A stretch of DNA of 64,000 bases from an uncultured Bacteroidales bacterium (GCA_900318175.1 ONJQ01000014.1:1-64000); one strand, 5' to 3'. Counted from the stretch's first letter, positions 53,901-61,952 are shown. Program-made: numbers and translations. Notes: generated from the letters alone by a model not told the origin.

Positions 53901-55186
53901 CCTGTGTCGCCCGTGTAGTTGGCGAAACTGACCTCCACATTCTGCCACGCATTCGCCGTCCGCACCGTGTCAAACACCGCCATAGGGGTGAACGTCAACG
54001 TGTCCGTGGGGTCGGTCATCACACCCACCTGCAGTGTGCCTATCAAGTAATTGTAATTGTTGTGCATTCTGAAAGTGATGTTCATCGTTGAGATTCCCTG
54101 CATCTGCGGCAGAATGGCAAACTGCGGGGCGCTATTGTTCTCTGGCCAGAAACTGAATAACTTGTTATTGCCACCCGTGGCACTCTCCACGCGCATCCAA
54201 TGCTCGCGGCTGAAGGCAAGGAATGACCAGCAAGGTATGCCGTGGAAATCCGCCATGGTCGGACAGTCCTCGAAGTCCTCGGCGAAAGGAAGGTCGAGCG
54301 GTGTAATGATACCACATTGCGTGACAAATGTCCGCCTGACAAAGAAACCTCTGCTGTTCGAGTCGCAAACTGTACGCACACGGAAAGCGTAGTTTGTGGC
54401 AGGATTGAGGGAGGTGAGGGTCAGTGAATTGGTAGCTGTGAAGCCGCTATCTGCCAGAAGATTTCCAGCATACAGCTCCCACTCATACCCTATGGCACTT
54501 CCTACCGAATCCCAAGTCAGCACGGCACTCCGGGCCTCGACACTGTCCACCGTTACATCCAGCGGACGGGGACAGTCGCCCACAGCATTGGGCGTGAAGA
54601 CAAAGGTGGCCGACGGCAAGCGATGCGGCGGAAGGGCAACCCAACTATTGATAACATGCTGCTGATTGGCATTGCGGCAGGTGAGGGAGTTGTAACCCGT
54701 GGATTGGGAGCAAAAAATATTCTCGCTCGTCATGAAGCCATTATCCTGTCCCAATCCTCGGAACGAGAGCAGCAGGTTGCCACCCATGTAGGGGAAAGCA
54801 GTGTCGAGGGTGATGATCCACAGGCTGTCGCGGATGGAGACCGACCCAGTCCATACTAAACGCATGGCATCTGTGTGAACCCACGAGAGGGGTTGGGTTG
54901 CGGTGTCCGCCACCTCCTCCATACGCAGCAAGAATGTCTCAGGGAAATCCAGCGAGTCACGCACAGCGTAGAAGATAATCTGTGTTATTGAACCACCCGC
55001 CATTTCGCCCACACGCGAGGCAGGGTATATGAACTCGTTCTCAAATCCCCAGTCGGCATAATAAGTATTGATGGGGACGACATACTGCACCTCGTTCCAC
55101 GGAAGGCAGACATCCAGCGAGTCCGCCCATGCAGGGGTAAAGGCAAAGAGAAGAATAGCCACAAAAAGGGTACGTTTTTTCTTCAT
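50978..55186 (-). CDS. Multi-domain T9SS-secreted adhesin-like protein
   Basis: A 1402-residue protein with a signal peptide (1-21, ending AWA), an N-terminal beta domain (about 22-205), a fibronectin-III domain (about 208-290), and four repeats of a cleaved-adhesin/MAM-like sandwich, each opening with Cys then 'LPWSE(S/N)F' or similar and ending 'IDDI.V'. Fibronectin-like linkers with '(I/V).A..V.AT(T)A...I' alternate with them. The final 75 residues are a T9SS type A sorting domain ('VAVYPNPAHGAVTIEV', 'GAYFVRVV', 'SKLIVE'). Such proteins are adhesins or gingipain-associated haemagglutinin relatives. No catalytic domain is visible. Monocistronic with its own terminator. Confidence 0.85.
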   Translation of the reverse strand: MKKKRTLFVAILLFAFTPAWADSLDVCLPWNEVQYVVPINTYYADWGFENEFIYPASRVGEMAGGSITQIIFYAVRDSLDFPETFLLRMEEVADTATQPLSWVHTDAMRLVWTGSVSIRDSLWIITLDTAFPYMGGNLLLSFRGLGQDNGFMTSENIFCSQSTGYNSLTCRNANQQHVINSWVALPPHRLPSATFVFTPNAVGDCPRPLDVTVDSVEARSAVLTWDSVGSAIGYEWELYAGNLLADSGFTATNSLTLTSLNPATNYAFRVRTVCDSNSRGFFVRRTFVTQCGIITPLDLPFAEDFEDCPTMADFHGIPCWSFLAFSREHWMRVESATGGNNKLFSFWPENNSAPQFAILPQMQGISTMNITFRMHNNYNYLIGTLQVGVMTDPTDTLTFTPMAVFDTVRTANAWQNVEVSFANYTGDTGYIAIRAGMAPSVSRCWIEIDDIVVNSTPTCAPMQGIEAANVSATTADIIIHDTDAVGATFLVTLTGGGIMQTITHTAGDTVRLTALAPTTDYTVSIRKVCADSSGYLPLTTTFYTACAPMLLPWSESFEDCGLSIPECWRAINSEANRTAIATAVGYGSGSRSLTGYSLHRPEMVIVLPEFSMPLDSLLLGLEVMRYTHGSDSASGVEVGILVDTADASSFVPMATCIPSAFNSWQHYNVTFRGYTSGRIALRFLLVQNVSETAHTFVDNITVEALTSAFVDTCTQPTSIHVSNIRGDRATLHISSPMAVPHYMVYVGGDSVEVFSSVCTLTGLVNDSLYTVGVSSICADSSRTARTMVQFRTDLCLPMSLPWSENFDAVVTTGYYNAVQLTDSLPCWARCGEGSSTIHNVYGTTNNRLKLELDSYRRNNVVVLPELQGDLATMEMSFNSIPSYPYNSTDHILQVGYMLTSDDSASFRPLYSFNAADYVVSYNVVPRTETTSFATAPSGARIALRIPMGDIGFDWFIDDIEVHTVQQCPMPQAVAAFRIGADTANLLITDTLPGQTYRVTLEGGGATQTFNLTGTDTITVTLFGLSPATEYTASVSALCPDSTLTVAVSCQFRTMCLPLTDTDMAYTVDFEDYPSGEVEEPCWRYYKVLADGTTVVEPYLVNIVEDDALFESAQSGIHALVIASGFNTPTYWVLPAVDNLGNKALEFGYRTAWGSHVSFNYRADIGVMSDPLDPTTFVLIDSIVSVVDTYYTAHVEFDSYTGSGQYIAIRNLSDGGLTIDDLTVYVVGSPLLAPTDLQLLAVDSNSATIAWEPGGNEHHWVVELSDSLSLTTIRTDMQVVTLTDLAPLTHYTVRVAAVGKRDQLSEWCLPLEFTTLDTTHTTGIHTTEASTVAVYPNPAHGAVTIEVMSPATVTLFTLSGRAVNTWEMDTGAMTIDLTTVPQGAYFVRVVTRNDVTVSKLIVE

Positions 55187-55657
55187 AAGGATTTGTATTT
55201 AATAATGTTGATTCTATAACGTAATTGTATCTAAAAAATTGTTGCAATGTCGCATATCGATACGTTAAATGAAAGTCGGTTGAGCATATCAAGAAACATC
55301 CTATTAACAATAGTTGAAGCGTATCGTTGTTTTTCCCCCATTAGAGCCTTTTTCATCGTCAAAAGTGACAAGGGAGGTATCATTTTTTATCTGTCGGCGA
55401 CGAAGTATTCGGGCAAATGCCGCCTCCCGTCCTGTTATATTCACATTTTGGTTTCCCCTTTTACCTTACTTGCACCCTACATTGTTTCTGTTTTAGAAAC
55501 AATATAGAAAGTAAATAGAAAGAAAATAGAAAATAAATAGCTGTGATGAAGAGACCTCGACCATCAACCCGAAGAATAGTGTTCTGGAAAAAACCTAACC
55601 CTGACTTTTGTTCAGTTTAAAAAAAATGTGGAATTGATTGTAATTCGAAAAAAAATG
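55187..55657. other. Gene-free stretch upstream of T9SS adhesin gene
   Basis: About 470 AT-rich bases. It contains a perfect nine-base hairpin ATTGTTTCT / AGAAACAAT (55481-55503) followed by short A-rich direct repeats (AGAAA, ATAGAAA). No convincing gene or promoter for the leftward adhesin gene was found. Confidence 0.5.
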
Positions 55658-55665
55658 TACTTTTG
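55658..55665 (+). promoter_or_regulatory. Bacteroidota -7 box before broken small ORF
   Basis: TACTTTTG followed by CA, 80 bases before the ATG at 55745. ATTG about 20 bases upstream is a weak -33 match. Confidence 0.5.
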
Positions 55666-55744
55666 CATTCTGATATAAACTGTTGTTGCTCACTGCCCCG
55701 ACACGATTGTATGTTTTTTTGAAGTCGCTCATTAACACTTTCAC

Positions 55745-55966
55745 ATGATAAAGCCAAAAATAATACTGATTTTTCCCCTCCTGTTCTCATTTTCAACATA
55801 GGTACTGAGGGCACTGGCTGACACAATTGTCTTTTACATCCAGAAATTTACAGCAATCAGAACCAAGAAAAATGGACCGAAGACAACAACCTCTTCGGTG
55901 GCAATGGATGGGACTCCGGTTGGTAGTGGAATATTCCTCGGTATCGGCCTGAAAGACCAAAACTAA
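55745..55966 (+). pseudogene. Small exported protein gene interrupted by in-frame stop
   Basis: The ATG at 55745 begins a signal-peptide-like MIKPKIILIFPLLFSFST and then meets TAG (55799-55801). The same frame stays open for 54 further codons to 55966, ending with a Gly-rich 'DGTPVGSGIFLGIGLKDQN'. This end resembles the hydrophobic Gly-rich tail of short exported Bacteroidota proteins. With a promoter box 80 bases upstream, it looks like a small exported gene knocked out by a point mutation. The 3' end is inside the palindromic element at 55945. An alternative is chance open frame. Confidence 0.4.
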
Positions 55967-56119
55967 AAGCCCAAGGCATCGCCTTGGGTACACAACCACG
56001 ATACCAACGCCCTTCAAGGACAGAAGAATCATTCTTTTGCCCTTGAAGAGCGATGGGTATACACCAACAATAGCCCAGGGCGATGCACTGGGCTAATTGT
56101 GTGCTGGCCTTTCAGGCCG
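55945..56119. repeat. REP-like nested palindromic element
   Basis: About 175 bases with an outer 11-base inverted repeat (CGGCCTGAAAG at 55945-55955, CTTTCAGGCCG at 56109-56119) enclosing three more hairpins: CCCAAGGC/GCCTTGGG (55970-55988), CTTCAAGG/CCTTGAAG (56012-56048) and AGCCCAGGGC/GCACTGGGCT (56072-56094, one mismatch). This resembles mobile palindromic elements scattered between genes in Bacteroidota genomes. It fills the gap before the lipocalin-like gene. No transposase is near. Confidence 0.75.
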
Positions 56120-56175
56120 TTAATCATGATATCTCAAACCTGTTCAGAAATCAGTCAAATAGAATACAGCGAGAA

Positions 56176-56685
56176 TTATTCCCAGGTTAGTCTTTTGTAT
56201 TTTGAAGATCCTTCCAGCGTCGCAGAAATAACATTAGGATAGTTGCTATAATAATAACCCACCTCAGGGTAACTATACTCAATCAACGTTAGTGGCTTAA
56301 GACTCAGAAAGCCAGCATTTATTTCTATAATCTTATATTGAGAAGTGGAAGCAGGCACCTCATCTTTTTTACCACTGAACGACTCTGTTAATTCCAAAAT
56401 ATCGTCCTTGATACGGTATGTTCCTGTACCTACGAAAGTATTTGGATAAAAGTAGATTTCATTGGTTAAAGTGAAAGTGTTGTCACGTTTGAACTCCACA
56501 ATACACTTTAATGGTCCATCTTGGGGAATGTCGAATGTCTGACCTGTACTAGTATTCATGGCTTCAATCTGTTGCCATTTGCCGACAAGGAGATCTTTGT
56601 AGCCCTCTTCCTTGGTACAGGAGACAAGCATTCCTCCGGCAGCGAAGCACATTAGCAGTGCAAAAGTCTTTAGTTTTGTGTTCAT
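56176..56685 (-). CDS. Lipocalin-like lipoprotein
   Basis: A 169-residue lipoprotein (lipobox LVSC, Cys23). The mature part opens 'DLLVGKWQQIEAMN', the usual first strand of the short lipocalin-like proteins of Bacteroidota, and continues as beta strands ('CIVEFKRDNTFTLTNE', 'GTGTYRIKDDILEL'). Ligand unknown. A strong promoter lies about 276 bases upstream, leaving an unusually long leader that contains a 37-codon ORF. Confidence 0.75.
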   Translation of the reverse strand: MNTKLKTFALLMCFAAGGMLVSCTKEEGYKDLLVGKWQQIEAMNTSTGQTFDIPQDGPLKCIVEFKRDNTFTLTNEIYFYPNTFVGTGTYRIKDDILELTESFSGKKDEVPASTSQYKIIEINAGFLSLKPLTLIEYSYPEVGYYYSNYPNVISATLEGSSKYKRLTWE

Positions 56686-56822
56686 GTGGGTTGTTTTTGT
56701 TGTCTGGGACCAGCCAGAGTTTTAAACAACAAAAGAAAGTGAGGCCATCCATTATGACCCTATTTCCAAACGAAGGGCTGGCCTCCCTAAATGCACAAAA
56801 CAAGGTACGGTGAATCGCCCCA

Positions 56823-56936
56823 CTATGGAATAATCCAAATTGGAGCATTCATCTTCCCATTATTCCTGTGCATCATAAGTGAAGTGTCCGGTTTCTCGTT
56901 TGTGGAATAAGGCGAAAATGCGCTTTCTTTCGGCAT
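56823..56936 (-). CDS. Candidate 37-residue leader ORF
   Basis: An ATG-started frame of 37 codons (MPKESAFSPYSTNEKPD at its start, ending APIWIIP), located just after the transcription start expected from the promoter at 56961-56991 and before the lipocalin-like gene. No known family. The DNA here may instead be part of a dispersed intergenic sequence; I could not decide. Confidence 0.25.
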   Translation of the reverse strand: MPKESAFSPYSTNEKPDTSLMMHRNNGKMNAPIWIIP

Positions 56937-56960
56937 AGCCAACTATCGGCTCTGCAACTG

Positions 56961-56991
56961 CAAAGATACGCATTATTTTTCATTTGGCAAA
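56961..56991 (-). promoter_or_regulatory. Bacteroidota promoter, leftward, of lipocalin-like gene
   Basis: On the leftward strand: TTTG (56988-56991), exactly 19 bases, TATCTTTG (56961-56968). A near-perfect match at an unusually long distance from the next gene. Confidence 0.8.
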
Positions 56992-57072
56992 GAAAAAATT
57001 CCAAACAGCCATGTAAATCACATGGAACAAGTGCATTATATGCCTCTGGAGAAAAGAGGAATAACGATGTGC

Positions 57073-58224
57073 CTATCTGTTCAGCCCGTGGTTGATGACC
57101 AGTTTCTGTGCCGGGCCGTCGAGGAAGTGGAGAAGATAGAGGCCGTTGGGGAGTTGCTGGAGGTTCAGACGAGTGGTGCCGGGGGCTATGTCACGGCTGA
57201 GGATAGTGAGTCCCATACAGTCTTGCAGAACTATCCGTGAGGCTTGGGAGACCTCCACATTGACGTAATCCGCTGCGGGGTTTGGCCACACGCGAAGCGC
57301 AGCGGCTGCGGGATTAGCAATGCCGACCCCGGAAGGCTGCCCAGAAATGAAAAAGTCGTGGATGTAAGCAATATAGTCGACATCGTAGCGACTGGTATTG
57401 GCATACCATGTGTGACTGCCACCTATAACCTCCAAATGCTGCACATCGGCCTGTCCGCCGCTGTAGCTGTGGCGGACGAAACGAAGCCCGTCGTTGCGGG
57501 TGTCGGGCAGGGTGTCAATCTCCGGCACCGGGTTGCAGCCGTTGTGGATGCGCCAATAGCTGATGGTGGAGTCCACACTGATGCCCAGCTGCATAGGACC
57601 TCCGAAGGCGGAAGAATGTCCGTCGTAGCCCACCACGTTGTCGGCAGTGCCATGTATGTGAAGCAACCGGACGGGAGCGACAGGCGTCTGCCCAGCCAAT
57701 GGCAGGGTAATCATACCGCTGACAGGCGCACAAGCGGTGATAGCGTCGCCATGCTCAATAGCCATGCGGTGGCTCATGAAACCGCCCATCGAAAAGCCGG
57801 TGAAGAAGACACTGTCGCGATTGATATTATAGCGCTCGGTGAGGCTGTCGAGCAGCGCCATCAGAAAGCCGGCGTCGTCCACACTGGCGTTGGGCGTAAC
57901 GGTCTGTCCACCCATCTGCAACGTCATATTGGCGTTCCACATGTTGCCACCGCCCATGTCCGAAGGCCTTGCCTGCGGAACAACTATCAACCAGCCAAAC
58001 CGTTCGGCAAGCTGCTGGAAATTGTATTCGGAGTCGCAACGGGTAATGTTATCACCCAAGCCGTGGAGGAAGAACAGAACGGGGATGGGCTCTACAGCTG
58101 TGTGGCTGGCGGGGGTGCGGACAATGTATTCGCGCTGCACACCCTGCCACTGGAAAGTCTGCCGTTGGGCTGAAAGCGTGAGCGTTGCAAATGTTAGAAC
58201 GAAAAAGAATAACGTATGTTTCAT
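57073..58224 (-). CDS. Secreted alpha/beta hydrolase with T9SS sorting domain
   Basis: A 383-residue esterase of the PHB-depolymerase/LpqC type (also close to feruloyl esterases). The signal peptide ends near residue 19 (LSAQ). The catalytic triad is readable: Ser145 in GFSMGG, Asp195 in HGTADNVVGYDG and His271 in GGSHTWY; the oxyanion HG is in FFLHGLGDN. The last 75 residues are a T9SS type A sorting domain ('RVWPNPAADYVNVEV', 'LPNGLYLLHF'). It should act outside the cell on ester bonds, perhaps in plant or bacterial polymers; substrate inferred. A promoter box lies 17 bases before the start codon. Confidence 0.88.
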   Translation of the reverse strand: MKHTLFFFVLTFATLTLSAQRQTFQWQGVQREYIVRTPASHTAVEPIPVLFFLHGLGDNITRCDSEYNFQQLAERFGWLIVVPQARPSDMGGGNMWNANMTLQMGGQTVTPNASVDDAGFLMALLDSLTERYNINRDSVFFTGFSMGGFMSHRMAIEHGDAITACAPVSGMITLPLAGQTPVAPVRLLHIHGTADNVVGYDGHSSAFGGPMQLGISVDSTISYWRIHNGCNPVPEIDTLPDTRNDGLRFVRHSYSGGQADVQHLEVIGGSHTWYANTSRYDVDYIAYIHDFFISGQPSGVGIANPAAAALRVWPNPAADYVNVEVSQASRIVLQDCMGLTILSRDIAPGTTRLNLQQLPNGLYLLHFLDGPAQKLVINHGLNR

Positions 58225-58240
58225 AGCAGATTATTTTTTG

Positions 58241-58248
58241 CAAAGGTA
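58241..58248 (-). promoter_or_regulatory. Bacteroidota -7 box of hydrolase gene
   Basis: TACCTTTG on the leftward strand, giving a leader of only about ten bases before the hydrolase start codon. Confidence 0.6.
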
Positions 58249-58447
58249 CAACTTTATTGTGAATTACGAGGTGTTCGCCGAGTAAATTTCCGGCATAAGG
58301 TTTCTGCCACGTTCACAGAAAGATGTCTCCAAAAACAGGGGAAAAAAAGCCCCAAAAACAGGACGGCAAAAGCCCTATTTAAAACACGCTGTCGTTCAAC
58401 ACTTTATTAGTTATTTATTTTAGGTTTATTTTTACCTTTTGTTTAGG

Positions 58448-58483
58448 TTTATTTTACCTTTCATTTAGATAAGGTAAAATAAA
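58448..58483. repeat. AT-rich palindrome in divergent gap
   Basis: Perfect 13-base inverted repeat (TTTATTTTACCTT / AAGGTAAAATAAA) with a ten-base loop, preceded by a second, near-identical TTTAGGTTTATTTTTACCTT block. It sits in the 406-base divergent gap between the hydrolase and a membrane protein. It could be a regulator-binding site or a foldable transcript element; the rest of the gap shows only promoter boxes. Confidence 0.6.
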
Positions 58484-58596
58484 TGTTGAGAAAAAGTAGT
58501 GCAAAAGTCGAAAAAGCATCGAACAAACTATGGCTCCACCCTGGGGCAGGGTATTACGCAAAAGAGGTGGAAAAATGAAAAGTGAGTTTTTTTTAG

Positions 58597-58604
58597 TAAT
58601 TTTG
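58597..58604 (+). promoter_or_regulatory. Bacteroidota -7 box of membrane protein/ABC operon
   Basis: TAATTTTG followed by CA, 27 bases before the membrane protein start codon. The -33 element is not clear. Confidence 0.55.
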
Positions 58605-58630
58605 CAGTCGGAAACATCAAGAATTGACAG

Positions 58631-59134
58631 ATGCAGAATATTGACGATAGGGACGAACTTGCCCGTAAAAACCGACGCTTGGTGCGAATACTAAGTTTGC
58701 TGTTGATTGCCGGCTTTGTCTATCCTATGTGGATGAATGCACGGAATGTGTTGATTGATGGTACATTGCAATGGGGTTCTCTGGTTGGTGCCCTGTTCTT
58801 TGTATTGCCTATGTTGCTGCCTGTTTATGCATTCTTTTTTTACGATGGCTACGAAGGAGAGGGCAAACCAACAAAGGATAAAACCGCAACGGGCCGGAAA
58901 GCAAAGAGGATTATTGCGGTTGTTTTCGGGTTGGTATTTTTCGGTGCTGGTATTGGAGCTCTGTGGTATTCATTCCACCCCTCTACTATGAGTGCCCATG
59001 AGCTTCACAGTTTGGACGGAACAGTATGCAAGGTGTTTCTCTACCGCAATCCCAAGGGTAACGACCAGCATACCAGTGTGCAGCTCTGCGAAACGCCCGG
59101 CATAAGTTTCTTTATTCGTCTTGAGAAACGCTGA
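58631..59134 (+). CDS. Three-span membrane protein of unknown function
   Basis: A 167-residue protein with three hydrophobic helices (about 17-34, 49-71 and 94-116) and a C-terminal soluble domain of about 50 residues with two Cys (132 and 152). No recognised family. It lies 47 bases upstream of the ABC exporter on the same strand, behind a promoter box, so it may be expressed with it. Confidence 0.6.
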   Translation: MQNIDDRDELARKNRRLVRILSLLLIAGFVYPMWMNARNVLIDGTLQWGSLVGALFFVLPMLLPVYAFFFYDGYEGEGKPTKDKTATGRKAKRIIAVVFGLVFFGAGIGALWYSFHPSTMSAHELHSLDGTVCKVFLYRNPKGNDQHTSVQLCETPGISFFIRLEKR

Positions 59135-59181
59135 TTGAAATTGTTTTAATACAGAACCGAAATAATGATTTAGTTAGAGAG

Positions 59182-61002
59182 ATGGACACTTCGACTTCAA
59201 AGATGGGCGTTGGCGGCTTGTTGAAGAAACTGCTGCCTTTTGTGCTGCCGTATAGGTGGCTGCTGATTCTGACCTTAGTACTCACTTTTGTGGGATCGCT
59301 GATGGCGCAGGTGAATGCTGTGGTGCTGGACCGCGCGGTGGATGCCATCAATGCCCTGTTGCATGTGGAAGGGGGCTTTGAGTGGGGCGAGGCGGCACGG
59401 CTGCTGCTCATCGTCAGCGCGGTGCTGCTGGGCAAGGAGGTACTGGCGGCGGTCATCACCTTTGGACAGCGTATCTTTGGCGAAAAGATTAGGATTAACG
59501 TGAGCCGCGACCTTTCGCTGCGGGTGGTGGACCGCATCCTGCAGTTCCGCATGGCGTTCTTCAGCAACGAGGGCAACGAGCCGGGCAAGCTGCAGACCCG
59601 CATCGACCGCGGCGTGATGAGCCTGAGCAATACGGTCAAGAATTTCTTTATCGACATCCTACCCCTCTTCACCAGCGCAGTGATGGCGTTGGTGCTGATG
59701 TTCGCTGCCAATGTGTATGTGGGACTTGTAGCGTTGGCTATTATACCGATTTATTTCTTCATCACCGCCCGCCAAGGGGTGCGGATGAAGGGGTGGCGCC
59801 GCCGCGTGTTCGGCACCCATCAGGCCTTGAACCACGGCATCATGAACATCATCGAGAGCATGGGCGTCATCAAGTCGTTCAACCGCGAGCGGCTGGAGGC
59901 CGACCGACAGGCAAAGTTGCAGAACGACTCCACCGACCAGCAGATGGCCACGCGGCGCATCAGCTTCCTCTTCGAGGGGTTGAAGACCTTTGTGGAGCAG
60001 ATAGGCACCGTGCTGATAATCATCCTCACCGCCTACCTGGTGCTGATTGACTATCCAGGCATGACCATCGGTAAGATTATGTACCATGTGCTGCTGTTCA
60101 GCAACGTCAGCGCACCGATACGTCAGCTGCACCGCATCTACGACGACCTCAACGATGCACTGATATATGCCGAGGGCTTTTTCGGCATACTGGAGGCCGA
60201 CAGCGAAGTGGAGCCGACCGGCAGCCATCGTCCCACCATGGTGAGGGGTGCTTTTGAATTAAAAAACGTGGAGTTCACCTACAGCAACGGCACCCATGCC
60301 ATCCGTGACCTCAGCATGACCATCGAGCCGGGCAAGACCACAGCCCTGGTGGGGTTGAGCGGTGCGGGCAAGACCACCATTGTCAACCTGCTGGACAAGT
60401 TCTATGCACCCGACAGCGGCAGCATCACGCTGGATGGCGTGCCGCTGAAGGAATGGGACACGCAGGTGCTGCGCGACAACATCGGGCTGGTGTTGCAAAA
60501 GAACCATATCTTCAGCGGCACCATCGAGGAGAATATCCGCTATGGCAACCCGTCGGCCACACGAGAAGAGGTGGAACAGGCGGCACGTCAGGCCTATATC
60601 TACGACCAGATTGTGGCGTTGCCTGGCGGGTTCGAGGCCAATGCCCTTCAGCTGAGCGGCGGCCAGCAGCAACGGATTGCCATCGCTCGCATGTTCCTGA
60701 AGAATCCGCCTATCATCTTCCTCGACGAGCCCACCGCCAGTCTCGACGCCATCGCCACGGAGCAGATAAAGTCTTCCATCGATGCCATAAAGCAGGGCCG
60801 CACGGTCATTGTCATCAGCCACAATATCGGGCAGATTATCGACTCCGACGCATTGTATGTGCTGGACAAGGGGCACGCCGTGCAGCACGGCACACCCACT
60901 GAGGTGTACCAGCAAGGCGGATTGTACAAGGAGATTTTCGATGCCTCTGCCCGAAGTATGAACGTGGACAAAATCGCGGATACCGTGAATTTGAACGTGT
61001 GA
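59182..61002 (+). CDS. ABC exporter, fused permease and ATPase
   Basis: A 606-residue half-transporter. Six membrane spans (about 15-320) precede the nucleotide-binding domain (about 355-590). Walker A is GLSGAGKTT (about 391-399), the ABC signature LSGGQQQRIAIAR (about 490) and Walker B IIFLDEPT (about 511), all intact. It should work as a dimer for export of a lipid, peptide or drug; the family (MsbA/LmrA-type) does not reveal the substrate. Single half-transporter, so a homodimer is likely. A hairpin with repeats overlaps its stop codon. Confidence 0.93.
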   Translation: MDTSTSKMGVGGLLKKLLPFVLPYRWLLILTLVLTFVGSLMAQVNAVVLDRAVDAINALLHVEGGFEWGEAARLLLIVSAVLLGKEVLAAVITFGQRIFGEKIRINVSRDLSLRVVDRILQFRMAFFSNEGNEPGKLQTRIDRGVMSLSNTVKNFFIDILPLFTSAVMALVLMFAANVYVGLVALAIIPIYFFITARQGVRMKGWRRRVFGTHQALNHGIMNIIESMGVIKSFNRERLEADRQAKLQNDSTDQQMATRRISFLFEGLKTFVEQIGTVLIIILTAYLVLIDYPGMTIGKIMYHVLLFSNVSAPIRQLHRIYDDLNDALIYAEGFFGILEADSEVEPTGSHRPTMVRGAFELKNVEFTYSNGTHAIRDLSMTIEPGKTTALVGLSGAGKTTIVNLLDKFYAPDSGSITLDGVPLKEWDTQVLRDNIGLVLQKNHIFSGTIEENIRYGNPSATREEVEQAARQAYIYDQIVALPGGFEANALQLSGGQQQRIAIARMFLKNPPIIFLDEPTASLDAIATEQIKSSIDAIKQGRTVIVISHNIGQIIDSDALYVLDKGHAVQHGTPTEVYQQGGLYKEIFDASARSMNVDKIADTVNLNV

Positions 61003-61074
61003 ACGTGTTAATGCGTAAGTCCAACAAACGAATTAACACGTTCAGAGGTAGACATTCGATTAACGAATTAACAC
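61001..61074. repeat. Hairpin and direct repeats after ABC exporter
   Basis: A perfect 12-base inverted repeat (GAACGTGTTAAT at 61001-61012, ATTAACACGTTC at 61032-61043) overlaps the ABC stop codon; a direct repeat AACGAATTAACAC occurs at 61027-61039 and 61062-61074. Low-GC and unlike coding DNA. Possible terminator, though no U-run follows. Confidence 0.55.
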
Positions 61075-61086
61075 ATTAATAAAGAC

Positions 61087-61873
61087 ATGCAATATTATAT
61101 CGTTGATGCTTTTACCGACAAGCCCTTTGGCGGCAATCCTGCCGGGGTGGTGCTGTTGGATAATGATTTCCCAGCAGACAGTTTGATGCAACAGGTGGCA
61201 GCCGAGTTACGCTATTCGGAGACTGCCTTTGTGCAGAGGAATGGCGCGAATGAGTTCACCGTCCGCTACTTCACCCCCAAAAGCGAGGTGGACCTCTGCG
61301 GGCACGCCAGGGGCCTCATGCCTGAACCATACGCTGGCAGGGGACTTGGAAGTGCGCGTGGGCGACAGCGTGATGATGGAGATGGCAACACCTCGGGTGG
61401 TGGAACGAGAGGTGGACATAGAGCGCCTGTGCCACCTGATGGGGTGCTGCGTACCTGCTTTGCCCGTGGAGATCGTCTCCACCGGACTGCCGGACATTAT
61501 CCTGCCCGTTGGCTCCCTCGCTGAACTGGAGGCCTTGCATCCCGACATGGAGGCACTGACCCTGTTGAGCCGAGAGCTGGAGGTGGTGGGGGTGCATGCC
61601 TTCGCCGCCGGCGGCGACCAGTTCACAGCCCATGTCCGCAATTTTGCCCCACTCTATGGGGTCGACGAAGAATCCGCCACAGGTACTGCCAATGCCGCAC
61701 TGACACACTACCTCCAACACCGAGGAATGATAGTCCCCGGCAAAGACTACACTTTTATGCAGGGCGAGAAGATGGGACGCCCGTCGGTGGTAGAGACGTC
61801 CCTCGCTCCCGACGGTCAAGTATACGTAGGAGGACGTTGGTACACAATGGCCAAAGGCGAACTACTAATATAA
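61087..61873 (+). pseudogene. PhzF family isomerase, broken by frameshift/deletion
   Basis: A PhzF-type protein (diaminopimelate-epimerase fold) split between two frames. The first frame reads MQYYIVDAFTDKPFGGNPAG with the catalytic Glu45 (SETAF) and runs to 'VDLCGHA' (about 61308). From about 61325 the sense continues in another frame, 'TLAGDLEVRVGD' to the end (61873) with 'VDEESATGTANAAL'. Between GHA and TLAG relatives have about 20 residues, which are missing, so the lesion is a deletion whose length is not a multiple of three. No full-length product is possible. Loss of function is inferred, unless it is an assembly error. Confidence 0.8.
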
Positions 61874-61875
61874 CA

Positions 61876-61905
61876 AAAGAATGCTCCGCAAAGGGAGCAT
61901 TCTTT
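61876..61905. terminator. Hairpin between phzF pseudogene and lipoprotein gene
   Basis: Perfect 11-base stem AAGAATGCTCC / GGAGCATTCTT (61877-61887, 61894-61904) with a six-base loop and TTC at the end. It separates convergent genes and could act on either strand. Confidence 0.7.
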
Positions 61906-61952
61906 CTATCTGCATAATACTATCCCTGGTGTCTCGCAACACCTGTGGATGA

